A DNA stretch of 64,000 nucleotides, from NCBI GenBank assembly GCA_014138645.1, contig JACJIB010000001.1:310001-374000 (forward strand), read 5' to 3'. The notes beneath the pieces were generated by a model. That model saw only the letters and a list, made by a program, of their open reading frames with translations. It was not told where the DNA came from and searched no databases. Positions 37,796 to 47,612 of this stretch are shown here, one piece after another. The stretch comes from Methylorubrum thiocyanatum (lineage in GTDB: Bacteria > Pseudomonadota > Alphaproteobacteria > Rhizobiales > Beijerinckiaceae). Every line of letters begins with the position of its first letter. Position 1 is the first letter of the stretch. A program made the position numbers and the translations under genes.

Positions 37796-39718
37796 TCACC
37801 CGCCGATCCCGCGAGCCTTCAGGCTGTCGCCGATCTCCTCCAGCGTGGCCGGGTCCTCGATGGTCGGAGGCATGGCGAAGTCCTCGCCGTCGGCGATGCG
37901 CTTCATCGTGCCGCGCAGGATCTTGCCTGAGCGCGTCTTCGGCAGGCGCCCCACGGTCAGCGCCAGCTTGAATGCGGCCACGGGGCCGATCTCCTCGCGC
38001 ACCCGGGCGACCAGCTCGCGTTCGATCGTGTCGGGATCCTTGGCGGTGCCGGCTTTCAGCACCACGAAGCCGCAGGGCGCCTCGCCTTTGAGCGAATCGC
38101 GGATGCCGATCACCGCGCATTCGGCGACGTCCGGGTGGGCGGCGAGCACCGCCTCCATGCCGCCGGTGGAGAGGCGGTGGCCCGCGACGTTGATGATGTC
38201 GTCGGTCCGGCCGAGCACCGTGACGTAGCCGTCCGCGTCCACCACGCCCGCATCCGAGGTGTCGTAGAAGCCGGGGAAGGTCGCGAGATAGCTCTGGCGG
38301 AAGCGCTCGTCCGAGCCCCACAGGGTCGGCAGGCAGCCGGGCGGCAGGGGCAGCCTGAGCGCGATGGTGCCCATGGTGCCGGCGGGGACCGGCTTGCCGG
38401 CTTCGTCGAGGACGTGGAGGTCGTAGCCCGGCATCGGCTTGGCGGTGGAGCCGTACTTCACCGGCAGCCGCTCGATGCCGATCGGGTTGCCGGCGATGGC
38501 CCAGCCGGTCTCGGTCTGCCACCAATGGTCGATCACAGGCCGCTCCAGCGCCCGCTCGGCCCAGGCGACCGAATCCGGATCGGCCCGCTCGCCCGCCAGG
38601 AACAGGGCGCGGAACCGCGAGAGATCGTATCCCGCGATCTGTTCCGCGCGCGGGTCCTCCTTCTTGATGGCGCGCAGGGCCGTGGGGGCCGTGAACAGGG
38701 TGCAGACGCCGTGCTCGGCGACGACCCGCCAGAAGGCGCCGGCATCGGGCGTGCCGACCGGCTTGCCCTCGTAGAGCACCGTGGTGCAGCCGTGCAGCAG
38801 CGGCGCGTAGACGATGTAGGAGTGGCCCACCACCCAGCCGATGTCGGAGGCGCAGAAATAGACCTCGCCGGGCGCCACGCCGTAGAGGTTGGCCATCGAC
38901 CACGCGAGCGCGACGCAGTAGCCGCCGCTGTCGCGCACCACGCCCTTGGGGCGCCCGGTCGTGCCCGAGGTGTAGAGGATGTAGAGCGGGTCGGTCGCCG
39001 CCACCGGCACCGGCTCGGCCCGGCGCCCCGCTTGACGTGCCCGCGCCACGCTCTGCGCCCAGTCCCGGTCGCGGCCCTCGATCAGGCTCGCCTCGGCCTG
39101 CGGCCGCTGGAGGATCAGGCAGGCGTCGGGCTTGTGGCTGGAACGGGCGATCGCCGCGTCGAGCAGCGGCTTGTAGGCGACGACCCGCGCTGGCTCGATG
39201 CCGCAGGAGGCCGCCAGGATGACCTTGGGCGCGGCATCCTCGATCCGCGCGGCGAGTTCGTTGGCGGCAAAGCCGCCGAACACCACCGAGTGGATCGCGC
39301 CGATCCGGGCGCAGGCGAGCATGCCGAACAGCGCCTCGGGCACCATCGGCATGTAGATCACCACCCGGTCCCCCTTGCCCACGCCGAGATCGGCGAGGAG
39401 ACCGGCGAGCACGGCCACCTCGTCGCGCAACTCGCCGTAGGTGATGGTGCGCTTGGTGCCGGTGACGGGTGAGTCGTGGATGATCGCGGCCTGGTCGGCG
39501 CGTCCTCCCGCGGCGTGCCGGTCGACGGCGTTGCGGCAGACATTGAGCCGGGCGTCGGGAAACCAGCGGCCGTAGACGCCCTCCCCGGGATCGAAGGCGC
39601 GGGTCGGCGCGGCGTCCCAGTCGATCGCCGCCGCGGCCTTCAGCCAGAAGCCTTCCCTGTCCGCGAGGGAGGCGGCGTGGAGCGCGGCGTAGGGGCCTTC
39701 GGGCAGGACGACGGACAT
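37796..39718 (-). CDS. prpE: Propionyl/acetyl-CoA synthetase
   Basis: A 640-aa AMP-forming acyl-CoA synthetase that activates a short fatty acid with ATP and CoA. The ATP loop is ILYTSGTTGRPKG. Other motifs are VIDHWWQTETGWAI and GRTDDIINVAGHRL. The catalytic lysine motif LPKTRSGKILRG is a known site of regulation by acetylation in this family. Length and the HWWQTETGW form favour PrpE over long-chain ligases. Propionate versus acetate preference cannot be read from the sequence. It stands alone, with a terminator-like repeat downstream. Confidence 0.9.
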   Translation of the reverse strand: MSVVLPEGPYAALHAASLADREGFWLKAAAAIDWDAAPTRAFDPGEGVYGRWFPDARLNVCRNAVDRHAAGGRADQAAIIHDSPVTGTKRTITYGELRDEVAVLAGLLADLGVGKGDRVVIYMPMVPEALFGMLACARIGAIHSVVFGGFAANELAARIEDAAPKVILAASCGIEPARVVAYKPLLDAAIARSSHKPDACLILQRPQAEASLIEGRDRDWAQSVARARQAGRRAEPVPVAATDPLYILYTSGTTGRPKGVVRDSGGYCVALAWSMANLYGVAPGEVYFCASDIGWVVGHSYIVYAPLLHGCTTVLYEGKPVGTPDAGAFWRVVAEHGVCTLFTAPTALRAIKKEDPRAEQIAGYDLSRFRALFLAGERADPDSVAWAERALERPVIDHWWQTETGWAIAGNPIGIERLPVKYGSTAKPMPGYDLHVLDEAGKPVPAGTMGTIALRLPLPPGCLPTLWGSDERFRQSYLATFPGFYDTSDAGVVDADGYVTVLGRTDDIINVAGHRLSTGGMEAVLAAHPDVAECAVIGIRDSLKGEAPCGFVVLKAGTAKDPDTIERELVARVREEIGPVAAFKLALTVGRLPKTRSGKILRGTMKRIADGEDFAMPPTIEDPATLEEIGDSLKARGIGG

Positions 39719-39909
39719 CGGCGTTTCCTCGTGCGGCCGGTTGCTCCGGCCTGTTCGAGGGCGATGATAGCGCGGATTTTCCCGCCGCGCGCCGCTCCGA
39801 CAGCAGAACCGCCGCGCTGGTGTCCCAGGCGGCGGTGACGTCTTGGTCCGAGTCGGGAGAGGAAGAGAAGCCGGCGGCGTCTCCCGGGGCGAGGCCGGCA
39901 GGCGCGCCG

Positions 39910-40086
39910 CTAGTGGGGGGTGCTCCCGCGCAGGCGCTCGATTTCGTCCTTGAGGTGCAGTTTCTTACGCTTGAGTTCGGCGATGCGCAGATCGTCGCTG
40001 GCGAGGGATTGCATCGCGTCGTGAAGCTCGCGCTCCAGGGCTTCGTGCTTGGCGGCGAGCTGGCTCAAATGCGTCTGCAAGGACAT
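39910..40086 (-). CDS. DUF465 (YdcH-like) mini-protein
   Basis: A 58-aa all-helical protein starting MSLQTHLSQLAAKHEALERE. Two amphipathic, heptad-like helices, LRIAELKRKKLHLKDEIERL being the second, fit a coiled-coil hairpin. The LKRKKLxLKDEIxRL form is diagnostic for DUF465. Function is unknown across the family. It is divergent from a second DUF465 gene 263 bp away. Confidence 0.85.
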   Translation of the reverse strand: MSLQTHLSQLAAKHEALERELHDAMQSLASDDLRIAELKRKKLHLKDEIERLRGSTPH

Positions 40087-40349
40087 GAGGTGTCGCTCCT
40101 GTCACTGTTTCGGACGCGGGTAGACTGGCACAGGATGGCGGGCGTGTCGAAGCCATTCGGCGGCAAAATGGATGCGCCGATAACAAGATGATTTCAAATT
40201 ATCCGGAGGGGCGGGTGAAGTGACGGCCGGGGCTAAACTTGACCGTTCCCAGGTCCGTCAGGGCGGGAGAACCGGGTCGCGCGCCTTGCTCCGGGATCGG
40301 GCTTGGCGCATGGTCGCCCCCGGTCAAGGCCGGTGATGTGTTTCGAGCA

Positions 40350-40571
40350 ATGATGGCGGACGAGGTTGCCAACGATGCGGTCGCGGATCCGGCCGGGGAG
40401 CTCAGTCGGTTGCGCGAGGAGCACCGGGATCTCGACGAGGCCATCGAGGCGCTGAAGCTCAGCGTCGCCGTCGATCAGCTCCAGTTGCAGCGGCTCAAGA
40501 AGCGCAAGCTCGTCCTGCGCGACCGGATCACCCATCTGGAAGACCAGATCACGCCGGACATCATCGCGTGA
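40350..40571 (+). CDS. Second DUF465-type mini-protein
   Basis: A 73-aa protein with a helical hairpin: ELSRLREEHRDLDEAIEAL, then LQLQRLKKRKLVLRDRITHL. This is the same DUF465 layout as the gene at 39910 with a longer acidic N-terminus. The start may be ATG 40350 or 40353. The product is soluble and coiled-coil. Function is unknown. The paired, divergent arrangement suggests shared control. Confidence 0.82.
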   Translation: MMADEVANDAVADPAGELSRLREEHRDLDEAIEALKLSVAVDQLQLQRLKKRKLVLRDRITHLEDQITPDIIA

Positions 40572-40634
40572 CGGGAGGGCCGGGACGGGCGTGACCGCCC
40601 CGGCGCCTGTCCTTCTCGGTCGGCGGAACGAGGC

Positions 40635-40811
40635 CTATTTGGCCAGATAGGCCGAGACGCTCGACACGCGGGTGCCGACCATCCGGACCGCCTTGCGGAG
40701 GCGCTCGTCGGAGACCTGGAGCAGGTCGGCCCAGTGCTTGCGGGTGGTGCTGTCGTGGATGTCGATATGGGTGGTGTTGCGGGCGCGCGTGTTCTGGTCC
40801 GCGGAGGACAT
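40635..40811 (-). CDS. DUF3606 mini-protein
   Basis: A 58-aa soluble protein. The pattern THIDIHDSTTRKHWADLL followed by LRKAVRMVGTRVSSVSAYL is the DUF3606 signature: a short acidic strand with two helices ending in a conserved Val-Gly turn. Function is unknown. The start at ATG 40811 removes a long Arg-rich extension that overlaps the purE leader. It ends 63 bp from the convergent DUF465 gene. Confidence 0.8.
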   Translation of the reverse strand: MSSADQNTRARNTTHIDIHDSTTRKHWADLLQVSDERLRKAVRMVGTRVSSVSAYLAK

Positions 40812-41062
40812 TTGAGGGCTCGCTGAGGTAAGGGGTCCGGCCGCAACCGGCCGTTTCCTGCACAACGCGGTCGGGTGGTTTCGGCTCCGGCCGATTCCAC
40901 GAGAATCGGAAGGATTTTTGCCGGCCGCGCTCCGTCGCTCCGCCGTGCCATCGGCCGCCCCTCGCGCCCGTCTCAACACCTCGCGGCACGGGCCGCCTTG
41001 CCGGAGCGCGGCACCCCCTGTTATTCGGCCTCTTCGCGGGCCGGCCGGCCCGCCTCCTCGCA

Positions 41063-41575
41063 ATGGGCCAGACGACGATGACGGGATCGCCCCCGGTCGC
41101 GATCATCATGGGAAGCCAGTCGGACTGGGCGACCATGCGCAACGCCGCCGAGACGCTGGACGCGCTTGGTGTCCCCTACGACGCGCGGATCGTCTCGGCC
41201 CACCGCACGCCGGACCGGCTCGTCGCCTTCGCCAAGGGCGCCAAGGCGGCCGGCTTCAAGGTGGTGATCGCGGGCGCGGGCGGCGCGGCGCATCTGCCCG
41301 GCATGGCCGCCGCGATGACGCCGCTGCCGGTCTTCGGCGTGCCGGTCGAATCGAAGGCGCTGTCGGGGCAGGACAGTCTGCTCTCCATCGTGCAGATGCC
41401 CGCCGGCATCCCTGTCGGCACGCTGGCGATCGGCCGCGCGGGCGCCGTCAACGCGGCGCTCCTCGCCGTCGCCGTGCTGGCGCTCACCGATGCCGACCTC
41501 GCCGGCCGGCTCGACGCGTGGCGCGCCCGCCAGACCGAGGCCGTCGCCGAGCGTCCGGACTCCTCTCAAACCTGA
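41063..41575 (+). CDS. purE: N5-CAIR mutase
   Basis: A 170-aa enzyme of purine synthesis. It moves the carboxylate of N5-CAIR to C4, giving CAIR. The class I PurE motifs are [12 protein letters not shown] and [11 protein letters not shown], with a conserved [12 protein letters not shown] loop. It is followed after 17 bases by purK, its metabolic partner. Confidence 0.96.
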   Translation: MGQTTMTGSPPVAIIMGSQSDWATMRNAAETLDALGVPYDARIVSAHRTPDRLVAFAKGAKAAGFKVVIAGAGGAAHLPGMAAAMTPLPVFGVPVESKALSGQDSLLSIVQMPAGIPVGTLAIGRAGAVNAALLAVAVLALTDADLAGRLDAWRARQTEAVAERPDSSQT

Positions 41576-41592
41576 CAACCAGACGAAGCGCC

Positions 41593-42705
41593 ATGGCCTC
41601 TCCCGCGTCCACGCCGATGATCCGGCCCGGCGGCACCCTCGGCATCGTCGGCGGCGGCCAGCTCGGCCGCATGATCGCGCTCGCCGCGGCCGATTACGGC
41701 CTGAAGGTCCACATCTACGCCCCCGACGCCGACAGCCCGGCCTTCGACGTGGCCCATGCCCACACGCTGGCGCCCTACGACGACGCGGCGGCGCTCGCCG
41801 CCTTCGCCGATGCCTGCGACGTGGTCACCTACGAGTTCGAGAACATCCCCCACGCCACCGCCGCGGTGCTCGCCGAGCATGCCATCCTGCGCCCGAGCGC
41901 GACGGCGCTGCTCACCACCCAGGACCGTCTCTCCGAGAAGGATTTCGTCGCGTCGCTCGGCATCCCGACCGCGCCCTACCGGGCGGTCGATTCGGCCGAG
42001 GATCTGGTCCGGGCGCTCGACGCGCTCGGGCGCCCCGCCGTGCTGAAGACCCGGCGCTTCGGCTACGACGGCAAGGGCCAGCGAATGATCCGCGAGGGCG
42101 ACGACGCGGCCGCCCTGCTCGCCGAATTCAAGGGCGTGCCCTGCATCCTCGAAGGGTTCGTGCCGTTCGAGCGCGAGATCTCGGTGGTCGCCGCGCGCGG
42201 ACCCGACGGGGCGTTCGCCGCCTACGACCCCTGCGCCAACGAGCACCGCGACCACATCCTCGCCTTCACCCGCGTGCCCGCGCCGGGCCTCACCCGCGCC
42301 ACCGGCGACGCGGCGGTCGCCATCGCCCGCGCGATCGCCGAGGCGCTGGACTATGTCGGCGTGTTCGCCGTCGAGATGTTCGAGATCGCCGGCCCCGAGG
42401 GCGCCGCCCGCCTCGTGGTCAACGAGATCGCGCCCCGCGTCCACAATTCCGGTCACTGGACCAGCGAGGGCGCGCTGACCTCGCAATTCGCCCAGACCGT
42501 GCGCGCCGTCTGCGGCTGGCCGCTCGGCGACACCGGCCGCACCGGCGGCATGGCGGTGGAGATGGAGAACCTCATCGGCGCCCAGGCCGATGCCTGGGCC
42601 GAACTGCTCGCGGAGCCGGGGGCTCATCTCCACCTCTACGGCAAGGCCGAGAGCCGTCCCGGCCGCAAGATGGGCCACGTCACCCGGCTCAAGCCGCTCG
42701 GCTAA
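41593..42705 (+). CDS. purK: N5-carboxyaminoimidazole ribonucleotide synthase
   Basis: A 370-aa ATP-grasp enzyme that carboxylates AIR with ATP and bicarbonate. The N-terminal loop is GIVGGGQLGRMIALAA. The ATP-grasp blocks are LKTRRFGYDGKGQ and EGFVPFEREISVV. Metal-site residues are in VNEIAPRVHNSGHWT. The start at ATG 41593 directly follows purE, and the pair forms one operon. Length is usual. Confidence 0.96.
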   Translation: MASPASTPMIRPGGTLGIVGGGQLGRMIALAAADYGLKVHIYAPDADSPAFDVAHAHTLAPYDDAAALAAFADACDVVTYEFENIPHATAAVLAEHAILRPSATALLTTQDRLSEKDFVASLGIPTAPYRAVDSAEDLVRALDALGRPAVLKTRRFGYDGKGQRMIREGDDAAALLAEFKGVPCILEGFVPFEREISVVAARGPDGAFAAYDPCANEHRDHILAFTRVPAPGLTRATGDAAVAIARAIAEALDYVGVFAVEMFEIAGPEGAARLVVNEIAPRVHNSGHWTSEGALTSQFAQTVRAVCGWPLGDTGRTGGMAVEMENLIGAQADAWAELLAEPGAHLHLYGKAESRPGRKMGHVTRLKPLG

Positions 42706-43092
42706 AGCTTGACCCTTCGATCTGTCGCTTCGCCGCAACAGCAAACCACAGTCGAACCCGGTTCGAAGCCTTCCGCGAATGCGTGAAGACAGGGGCCACA
42801 CCTTCGCCACATCCCGAGGTTTGAGCGGAAGGACGGGGCGTGCGTGAAGGCGCCGTGCGTGTTCTCCGGCGACCGCCGGGCGAGCCCGCAGGTCCTTCCC
42901 GAAATCGTCTCGTGAATACCTCCGCTCCACGGCTTGGCTCCCCGCGTGGGCCTCGTCGGCGATCCGGATGTTTTGCGAGACCGTTTAAGCGCCCATTCAC
43001 CGTGATGCGGCAGCGTGCGCGACGGGATGATCCGGGCCCTCGAGGGGCCGCCGCGGAGATCCGGGCAAGCGGGCGCGGGGGAGAACGTGAAG
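42706..43092. other. Gap between purK and the TPR lipoprotein gene
   Basis: About 390 bases. A minus-strand open frame covers it, but its Arg- and Pro-rich product has no recognisable start context or family. I see no RNA gene or strong terminator. Confidence 0.35.
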
Positions 43093-43953
43093 ATGATCGG
43101 GATGACGCTGGACGGACGCAAGGCGAGGCTGATCGGGGCCGTCGCGCTGACGGCCGCGGCGCTGGCCGGCTGCGAGACCTATGGCAGCGCGTCCGCCCCG
43201 CGCCAGTTCGCGGTGCTGGAGACCGACACCACGGGCGCCACCAACGTCAACATCGCCTCGCTCAGCGACGTGATCTCCCGCAACCCGTCGGATGCCGGCG
43301 CCTACGTCACCCGCGGCGCCGCCTATGCCCGTTCGGGGCAGTTCGGCGAGGCGATCAGCGACTTCTCGAAGGCGATCCAGCTCGATCCGAACTCGGCCTC
43401 GGCCTACAACAACCGGGCGCTGGCCTACCGCCAGACCGGCCGCAACGACGCGGCGATGCAGGATTTCTCGAAGGCGATCGCCACCGATCCGAACTTCTCC
43501 GCCGCCTATATCGGCCGGGCGAACCTGGAACGTGCCCAGGGCGATCTCAACGGCGCGCTCAACGACCTCAACGTCGCGATCCGCCTCGCCCCCGAATCGG
43601 CCGAGGCCTACCACGCCCGCGGCCTCGTGCGGCAGAAGCAGGGGCAGAACCCGGAGGCGATCGGCGACTTCGCCGCGGCCATCGACCGCAACCCCTTCGT
43701 CGCCGCCCCCTACGCCGCGCGCGGCCAGAGCCTGATCTCGCTGAACCAGTACGACAAGGCGATCGAGGACTTCAACGCGGCGCTGAACGTGAACTCGAAG
43801 GACGCCTCGTCCTGGGCCTATCGCGGGCTGGCCTACGAGAAGACGAACCGCCGCAAGGAGGCGAACGAGAGCTACCAGCAGGCGGCCCGCCTCGATCCCA
43901 ACAACGTCGTGGCCAAGCAGGGCGTCGGCCGCATGCAGGGCGGCCTGTTCTAG
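43093..43953 (+). CDS. TPR-repeat lipoprotein
   Basis: A 286-aa exported lipoprotein. The signal helix ends in a lipobox (AALAGC, Cys becoming the lipidated residue). Five to six tetratricopeptide repeats follow, for example YVTRGAAYARSGQFGEAISD, YNNRALAYRQTGRNDAAMQD and YHARGLVRQKQGQNPEAIGD. It resembles NlpI-type scaffolds that gather envelope enzymes. The start at ATG 43093 has GGGGGAG at a good distance; GTG 43087 is too close to it, and longer frames upstream are not needed for the signal peptide. Confidence 0.85.
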   Translation: MIGMTLDGRKARLIGAVALTAAALAGCETYGSASAPRQFAVLETDTTGATNVNIASLSDVISRNPSDAGAYVTRGAAYARSGQFGEAISDFSKAIQLDPNSASAYNNRALAYRQTGRNDAAMQDFSKAIATDPNFSAAYIGRANLERAQGDLNGALNDLNVAIRLAPESAEAYHARGLVRQKQGQNPEAIGDFAAAIDRNPFVAAPYAARGQSLISLNQYDKAIEDFNAALNVNSKDASSWAYRGLAYEKTNRRKEANESYQQAARLDPNNVVAKQGVGRMQGGLF

Positions 43954-44365
43954 GGCGCCTTCCGACGAGGTGGTCCATCGGTTCGCCGGAAGAAGACGCG
44001 TCTCAAACTGAGACTTGGAGGCGCCGGCCCGATGCGCGGTGCGGGCGGGTACGACAATGGCGCCGGATCCCGTCTCGGCGTCGCCGCACCGCTCGAGCGG
44101 GAATCGACGCTTCCGCTCGATCCAGCGTGACGCGACGCCGGCCCGGCGCCGGCTTCATCGGAAGAGACGGTGCGAAGGAAGGCGCCGCACCGGCGCCGAA
44201 CGTCGCTTCCTCGCTCGCGTCACCGCAGGGAAAGCGGCCGCGATCCCGTTGCGGGCAACTTGAAATTTGTGGGCGGCCCTCTCAGAGACTGCTTTTGCGG
44301 TTTATAATTCCGGTCAGACCCCGATCCAATGCGGGTCGGAATCGGAAGAAGTGAGGGAGTGGCTG
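43954..44365. other. Gap before the response regulator
   Basis: About 410 bases without a credible gene. A GTCTCA/TGAGAC hairpin lies at 44000-44014. A short AT-rich stretch at 44285-44310 may hold the promoter of the response regulator. Confidence 0.35.
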
Positions 44366-44746
44366 ATGCCGGACGGACCCGAACTGCTCAATGGACGGCA
44401 TGTCCTCGTCGTCGAGGACGAGTACTTCATCGCCGATGACATGCGGCGCGTGTTCGAAGAGAGCGGGGCGCAAGTGATCGGCCCCGTCGGAAACATCGAT
44501 GACGCCCTGGCGGTGATCGCCGAATCCCCGCGCATCGACGGTGCGGTGCTCGACATCAACCTGCGCGAGGTCATGGTCTTCCCGGTCGCCGACGCGCTCC
44601 GGGCACGCGGCGTGCCGTTCGTCTTCGCCACCGGCTACGAGGAGAACGCCGTCCCGAAGCGCCTTCGGGACGCGATCCGTTGCGAGAAGCCGATCGAGCC
44701 GGCCCGCTTGGCCGAGGCGCTGTTCGGCCAGGCCGCGACCTGTTGA
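44366..44746 (+). CDS. Single-domain response regulator
   Basis: A 126-aa CheY-like receiver without output domain. The acidic pair is in VVEDEYFIADD, with D18. The phospho-acceptor is D63 in AVLDINL. The Thr/Ser position falls in FATGYEE, and the conserved lysine is K108 in CEKPIEP, so phosphorylation chemistry should be intact. Similar stand-alone receivers in this order relay phosphate in stress and two-component networks. No kinase lies next to it. The start at ATG 44366 has GAGGGAG upstream. Confidence 0.88.
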   Translation: MPDGPELLNGRHVLVVEDEYFIADDMRRVFEESGAQVIGPVGNIDDALAVIAESPRIDGAVLDINLREVMVFPVADALRARGVPFVFATGYEENAVPKRLRDAIRCEKPIEPARLAEALFGQAATC

Positions 44747-44768
44747 GTCGGTCGCGCCGGGAGCAGCT

Positions 44769-45767
44769 TCAGCCGCCCGGCGCGCTCTCCGGCCGGCGAT
44801 GCTCGGAGGCGATGCGGCGCACGGTGCCGGTGTTCGAGCGGTAGACCACGGTCTCCGTCTCGATGAGGCCGGGGCGGAAGCGCACGCCCGAGAGCAGGGC
44901 CCCGGTGGTCACCCCGGTGGCCGCGACGATGACGTCGCCGCGCGCCATGTCGTGCATGTCGTATTTCCGGTTCGGGTCGGTGATGCCCATCTTGGCCGCC
45001 CGCGCCCGCTTGTCGGCGGAATCGAGGATCAGCCGTCCCTGCATCTGGCCGCCGATGCAGCGCAGGGCGCTCGCGGCGATCACCCCCTCCGGCGCGGCGC
45101 CCGTGCCCATATAGATGTCGACGCCGGTCTCGTCGGGCTTGGTGCAGTGGATGATCGCGGCGATGTCGCCATCGGAGATGAGCCGGATGCCGGCGCCGGT
45201 GTCGCGCACGGCGGCGATCAGGTCCATGTGGCGCGGCCGGTCGAGGATGATGGCGGTGATGCCGGCGGGCTCGACGCCCTTGGCGCGGGCGAGCGAGGCG
45301 ATGTTCTTGGCCGGGCTCCAGTCGAGATCCACCGTGCCCGGCGGGTAGCCGGGGCCGATGGCGATCTTCTGCATGTAGACGTCGGGGGCGGCGAGCAGCG
45401 AGCCGCGCTCGGCCAACGCCATCACGGCGATGGCGCCCGGCATGTCCTTGGCGCAGAGCGTCGTGCCCTCCAGCGGATCGACGGCGATGTCGACGGACGG
45501 GCCGTGGCCGGTGCCGACCCGTTCGCCGATGAACAGCATCGGCGCCTCGTCGCGCTCGCCCTCGCCGATCACCACGCTGCCCTCGATCGGCAGCACCATC
45601 AGCTCAGCGCGCATGGCATCGACGGCGGCCTGATCGGCCTCCTTCTCGCGGCCATGGCCCCGCAGGCGGGCCGCGGCGATGGCGGCGGCTTCCGTCACCC
45701 GCACCAGTTCGAGGGTCAGGCCCCGCGCCGTGGGATCGCTGAAGATCCCGGTCTTAGCCACCGACAT
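44769..45767 (-). CDS. glpX: Fructose-1,6-bisphosphatase class II
   Basis: A 332-aa metal-dependent phosphatase of gluconeogenesis and carbon assimilation. Metal-site blocks are VVIGEGERDEAP and DIAVDPLEGTT. Further family blocks are GDIAAIIHCTKPDETGVDIY and ATGVTTGALLSGV. The start at ATG 45767 gives MSVAKTGIFSDP. It follows hom on the same strand with a 186-base gap. A GCGCCGGG/CCCGGCGC hairpin (44754-44783) overlaps its 3' end and may stop both it and the convergent response-regulator transcript. Confidence 0.95.
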   Translation of the reverse strand: MSVAKTGIFSDPTARGLTLELVRVTEAAAIAAARLRGHGREKEADQAAVDAMRAELMVLPIEGSVVIGEGERDEAPMLFIGERVGTGHGPSVDIAVDPLEGTTLCAKDMPGAIAVMALAERGSLLAAPDVYMQKIAIGPGYPPGTVDLDWSPAKNIASLARAKGVEPAGITAIILDRPRHMDLIAAVRDTGAGIRLISDGDIAAIIHCTKPDETGVDIYMGTGAAPEGVIAASALRCIGGQMQGRLILDSADKRARAAKMGITDPNRKYDMHDMARGDVIVAATGVTTGALLSGVRFRPGLIETETVVYRSNTGTVRRIASEHRRPESAPGG

Positions 45768-45953
45768 CGCCCTACGTTCCTTATCCCCTCGGGTCCGGTC
45801 TGTTCCGGCCGGTGCCGATTGTCTCATCTCGCCCCGGACCGTTCTCGGATCCGTTCGGGACGAAGCGCGGTGCCATGACCGCGCGTTCCCCTACAGGACG
45901 TTCTTTTCGGCAAGATTGTGCCGGAAACGGGCGCCGGGGCTTCCTGTACCCGC

Positions 45954-47276
45954 CTATTCGCGCTCGATTCGGATCAGTTGCGGCGCCTCGGCGAGCAGGC
46001 CGTCGCGGCCGATGGCGGCCAGCGCCTCGCGCACGTTGCCCTCGGTGGCGGCATAGGTGATCAGCACCAGCGGCACGGGCTGGCCGGACAGCCCCTGCGG
46101 GTCGCTGGAGGCGGCCTTGGCCGAGCGGCGCTGGACGATGCTCTCGATCGAGATGTTGGCCTCCGCCATCCGGGTGGCGACGCCGGCGGCGACGCCGGTG
46201 CGGTCGTGGACGGTGAGGCGGATGTAGTAGCCGCCCTCGTGGCGCTGCATCTCGACCCGGCGCGGGGCTGCGAGGCGCGCCACCGGCTGCCCGAAGGTTG
46301 GGCGCACGAGGCCGAGGGCGACATCGGCGATGTCGGCGACGACCGCGGAGGCCGTGGCCGCCCCGCCCGCGCCGGGGCCGATCAGGGTCAGTTCGCCGAC
46401 GGCGTCGGCATCGACGGTGACGGCGTTGGTGACGCCCATCACCTGGGCGATGGCCGAGGCCTTCGGCACCATGGTGGGGTGCACCCGCTGCTCGATGCCC
46501 TCGTCGGTCGCCTGGGCGACGCCGAGGAGCTTGATGCGGTAGCCGAGCTCGTCGGCCATGGTGAGGTCGAGGGGCTGGATCGCCGAGATGCCCTCCACCG
46601 AGACGCCCTCGGCGTCGATCTCCACGCCGTAGGCGAGGCTCGTGAGGATGGCGAGCTTGTGGGCGGTATCGAAGCCCTCGACGTCGAAGGTCGGGTCGGC
46701 CTCGGCGTAGCCGAGCGCCTGCGCGTCCTTGAGGCAGGCCTCGAAGGTCAGCCCCTCCGCCTCCATGCGGCTGAGGATGTAGTTGCAGGTGCCGTTGAGG
46801 ATTCCGTAGACGCGGCTGATGTCGTTGCCGGCGAGCCCCTCGCGGATCGCCTTGATGACCGGGATGCCGCCCGCCACCGACGCCTCGTAGGCGAGCGCCA
46901 CGCCGCGCTCCTCGGCCATGCGGGCGAGCGCCGCGCCGTGATGGGCCAAGAGCGCCTTGTTGGCGGTCACGACATGCTTGCCGGCCCCGAGCGCCGCCTC
47001 GACCGCCGCCTTGGCTGCCCCTTCCGAGCCGCCGACGAGTTCGACGAACACGTCGATCTCGCCTGAGCGTGCCAGCGCGACCGGATCGTCGAACCAGTGC
47101 AGGCTCGACAGGTCCACGCCGCGGTCGCGGCTGCGGTCGCGGGCGGAAACGGCGGTGACGGTGATCGTGCGGCCGGTCGCGGCGGTGAGCGCCTCGGCGC
47201 GGCGGGCGACCATGCGCAGGACGGAGGCACCGACCGTGCCGAGCCCCGCGATGCCGAGGCGAAGGGTCTGCGTCAT
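45954..47276 (-). CDS. hom: Homoserine dehydrogenase
   Basis: A 440-aa NAD(P)H-dependent enzyme of threonine and methionine synthesis. The nucleotide motif is GIAGLGTVGASVL. The catalytic domain shows VTANKALLAHHG, GGIPVIKAIREGL and GILNGTCNYIL. A C-terminal ACT domain (YYIRLTVHDRTGVAAGVATR) predicts feedback control by an amino acid. The start at ATG 47276 removes a low-quality 55-residue extension. It is a stand-alone dehydrogenase, not fused to aspartokinase. Confidence 0.96.
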   Translation of the reverse strand: MTQTLRLGIAGLGTVGASVLRMVARRAEALTAATGRTITVTAVSARDRSRDRGVDLSSLHWFDDPVALARSGEIDVFVELVGGSEGAAKAAVEAALGAGKHVVTANKALLAHHGAALARMAEERGVALAYEASVAGGIPVIKAIREGLAGNDISRVYGILNGTCNYILSRMEAEGLTFEACLKDAQALGYAEADPTFDVEGFDTAHKLAILTSLAYGVEIDAEGVSVEGISAIQPLDLTMADELGYRIKLLGVAQATDEGIEQRVHPTMVPKASAIAQVMGVTNAVTVDADAVGELTLIGPGAGGAATASAVVADIADVALGLVRPTFGQPVARLAAPRRVEMQRHEGGYYIRLTVHDRTGVAAGVATRMAEANISIESIVQRRSAKAASSDPQGLSGQPVPLVLITYAATEGNVREALAAIGRDGLLAEAPQLIRIERE

Positions 47277-47612
47277 GGGAGTTCGCACCGTGATGGACGT
47301 TGGGACCGGACCTGTTCCGGACCGCCGCCCGACGGTTCGACGCGGCTCGAGGAACCGCCGGGGCGGCGATTTTTCCCGAGGGGCGCGGGGACACATCCGG
47401 AACGGCGCGCACTTCTGCAACGATTTGGGGCCGGTGCGCAAGGAAACGGGGCGGCCGGGGACGCGCCTCAGACTTGGCTTTGCCGAAGATCGGCCTCAAA
47501 TCGCGCGCTCTTCTCTCCGCTCGGCACCGCCACGCTCGAGCGCCCCGCTCGGCGGCGATGCCGGTGACGACGCGACGGCGCCGCTGGGCGCGATTTTCGA
47601 GGAGTTTCGACG
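47277..47612. other. Divergent gap between hom and a small secreted gene
   Basis: About 335 bases holding the promoters of two divergent genes. I see only a weak CCGGA/TCCGG hairpin near 47310. No riboswitch-like structure is recognised. Confidence 0.35.
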
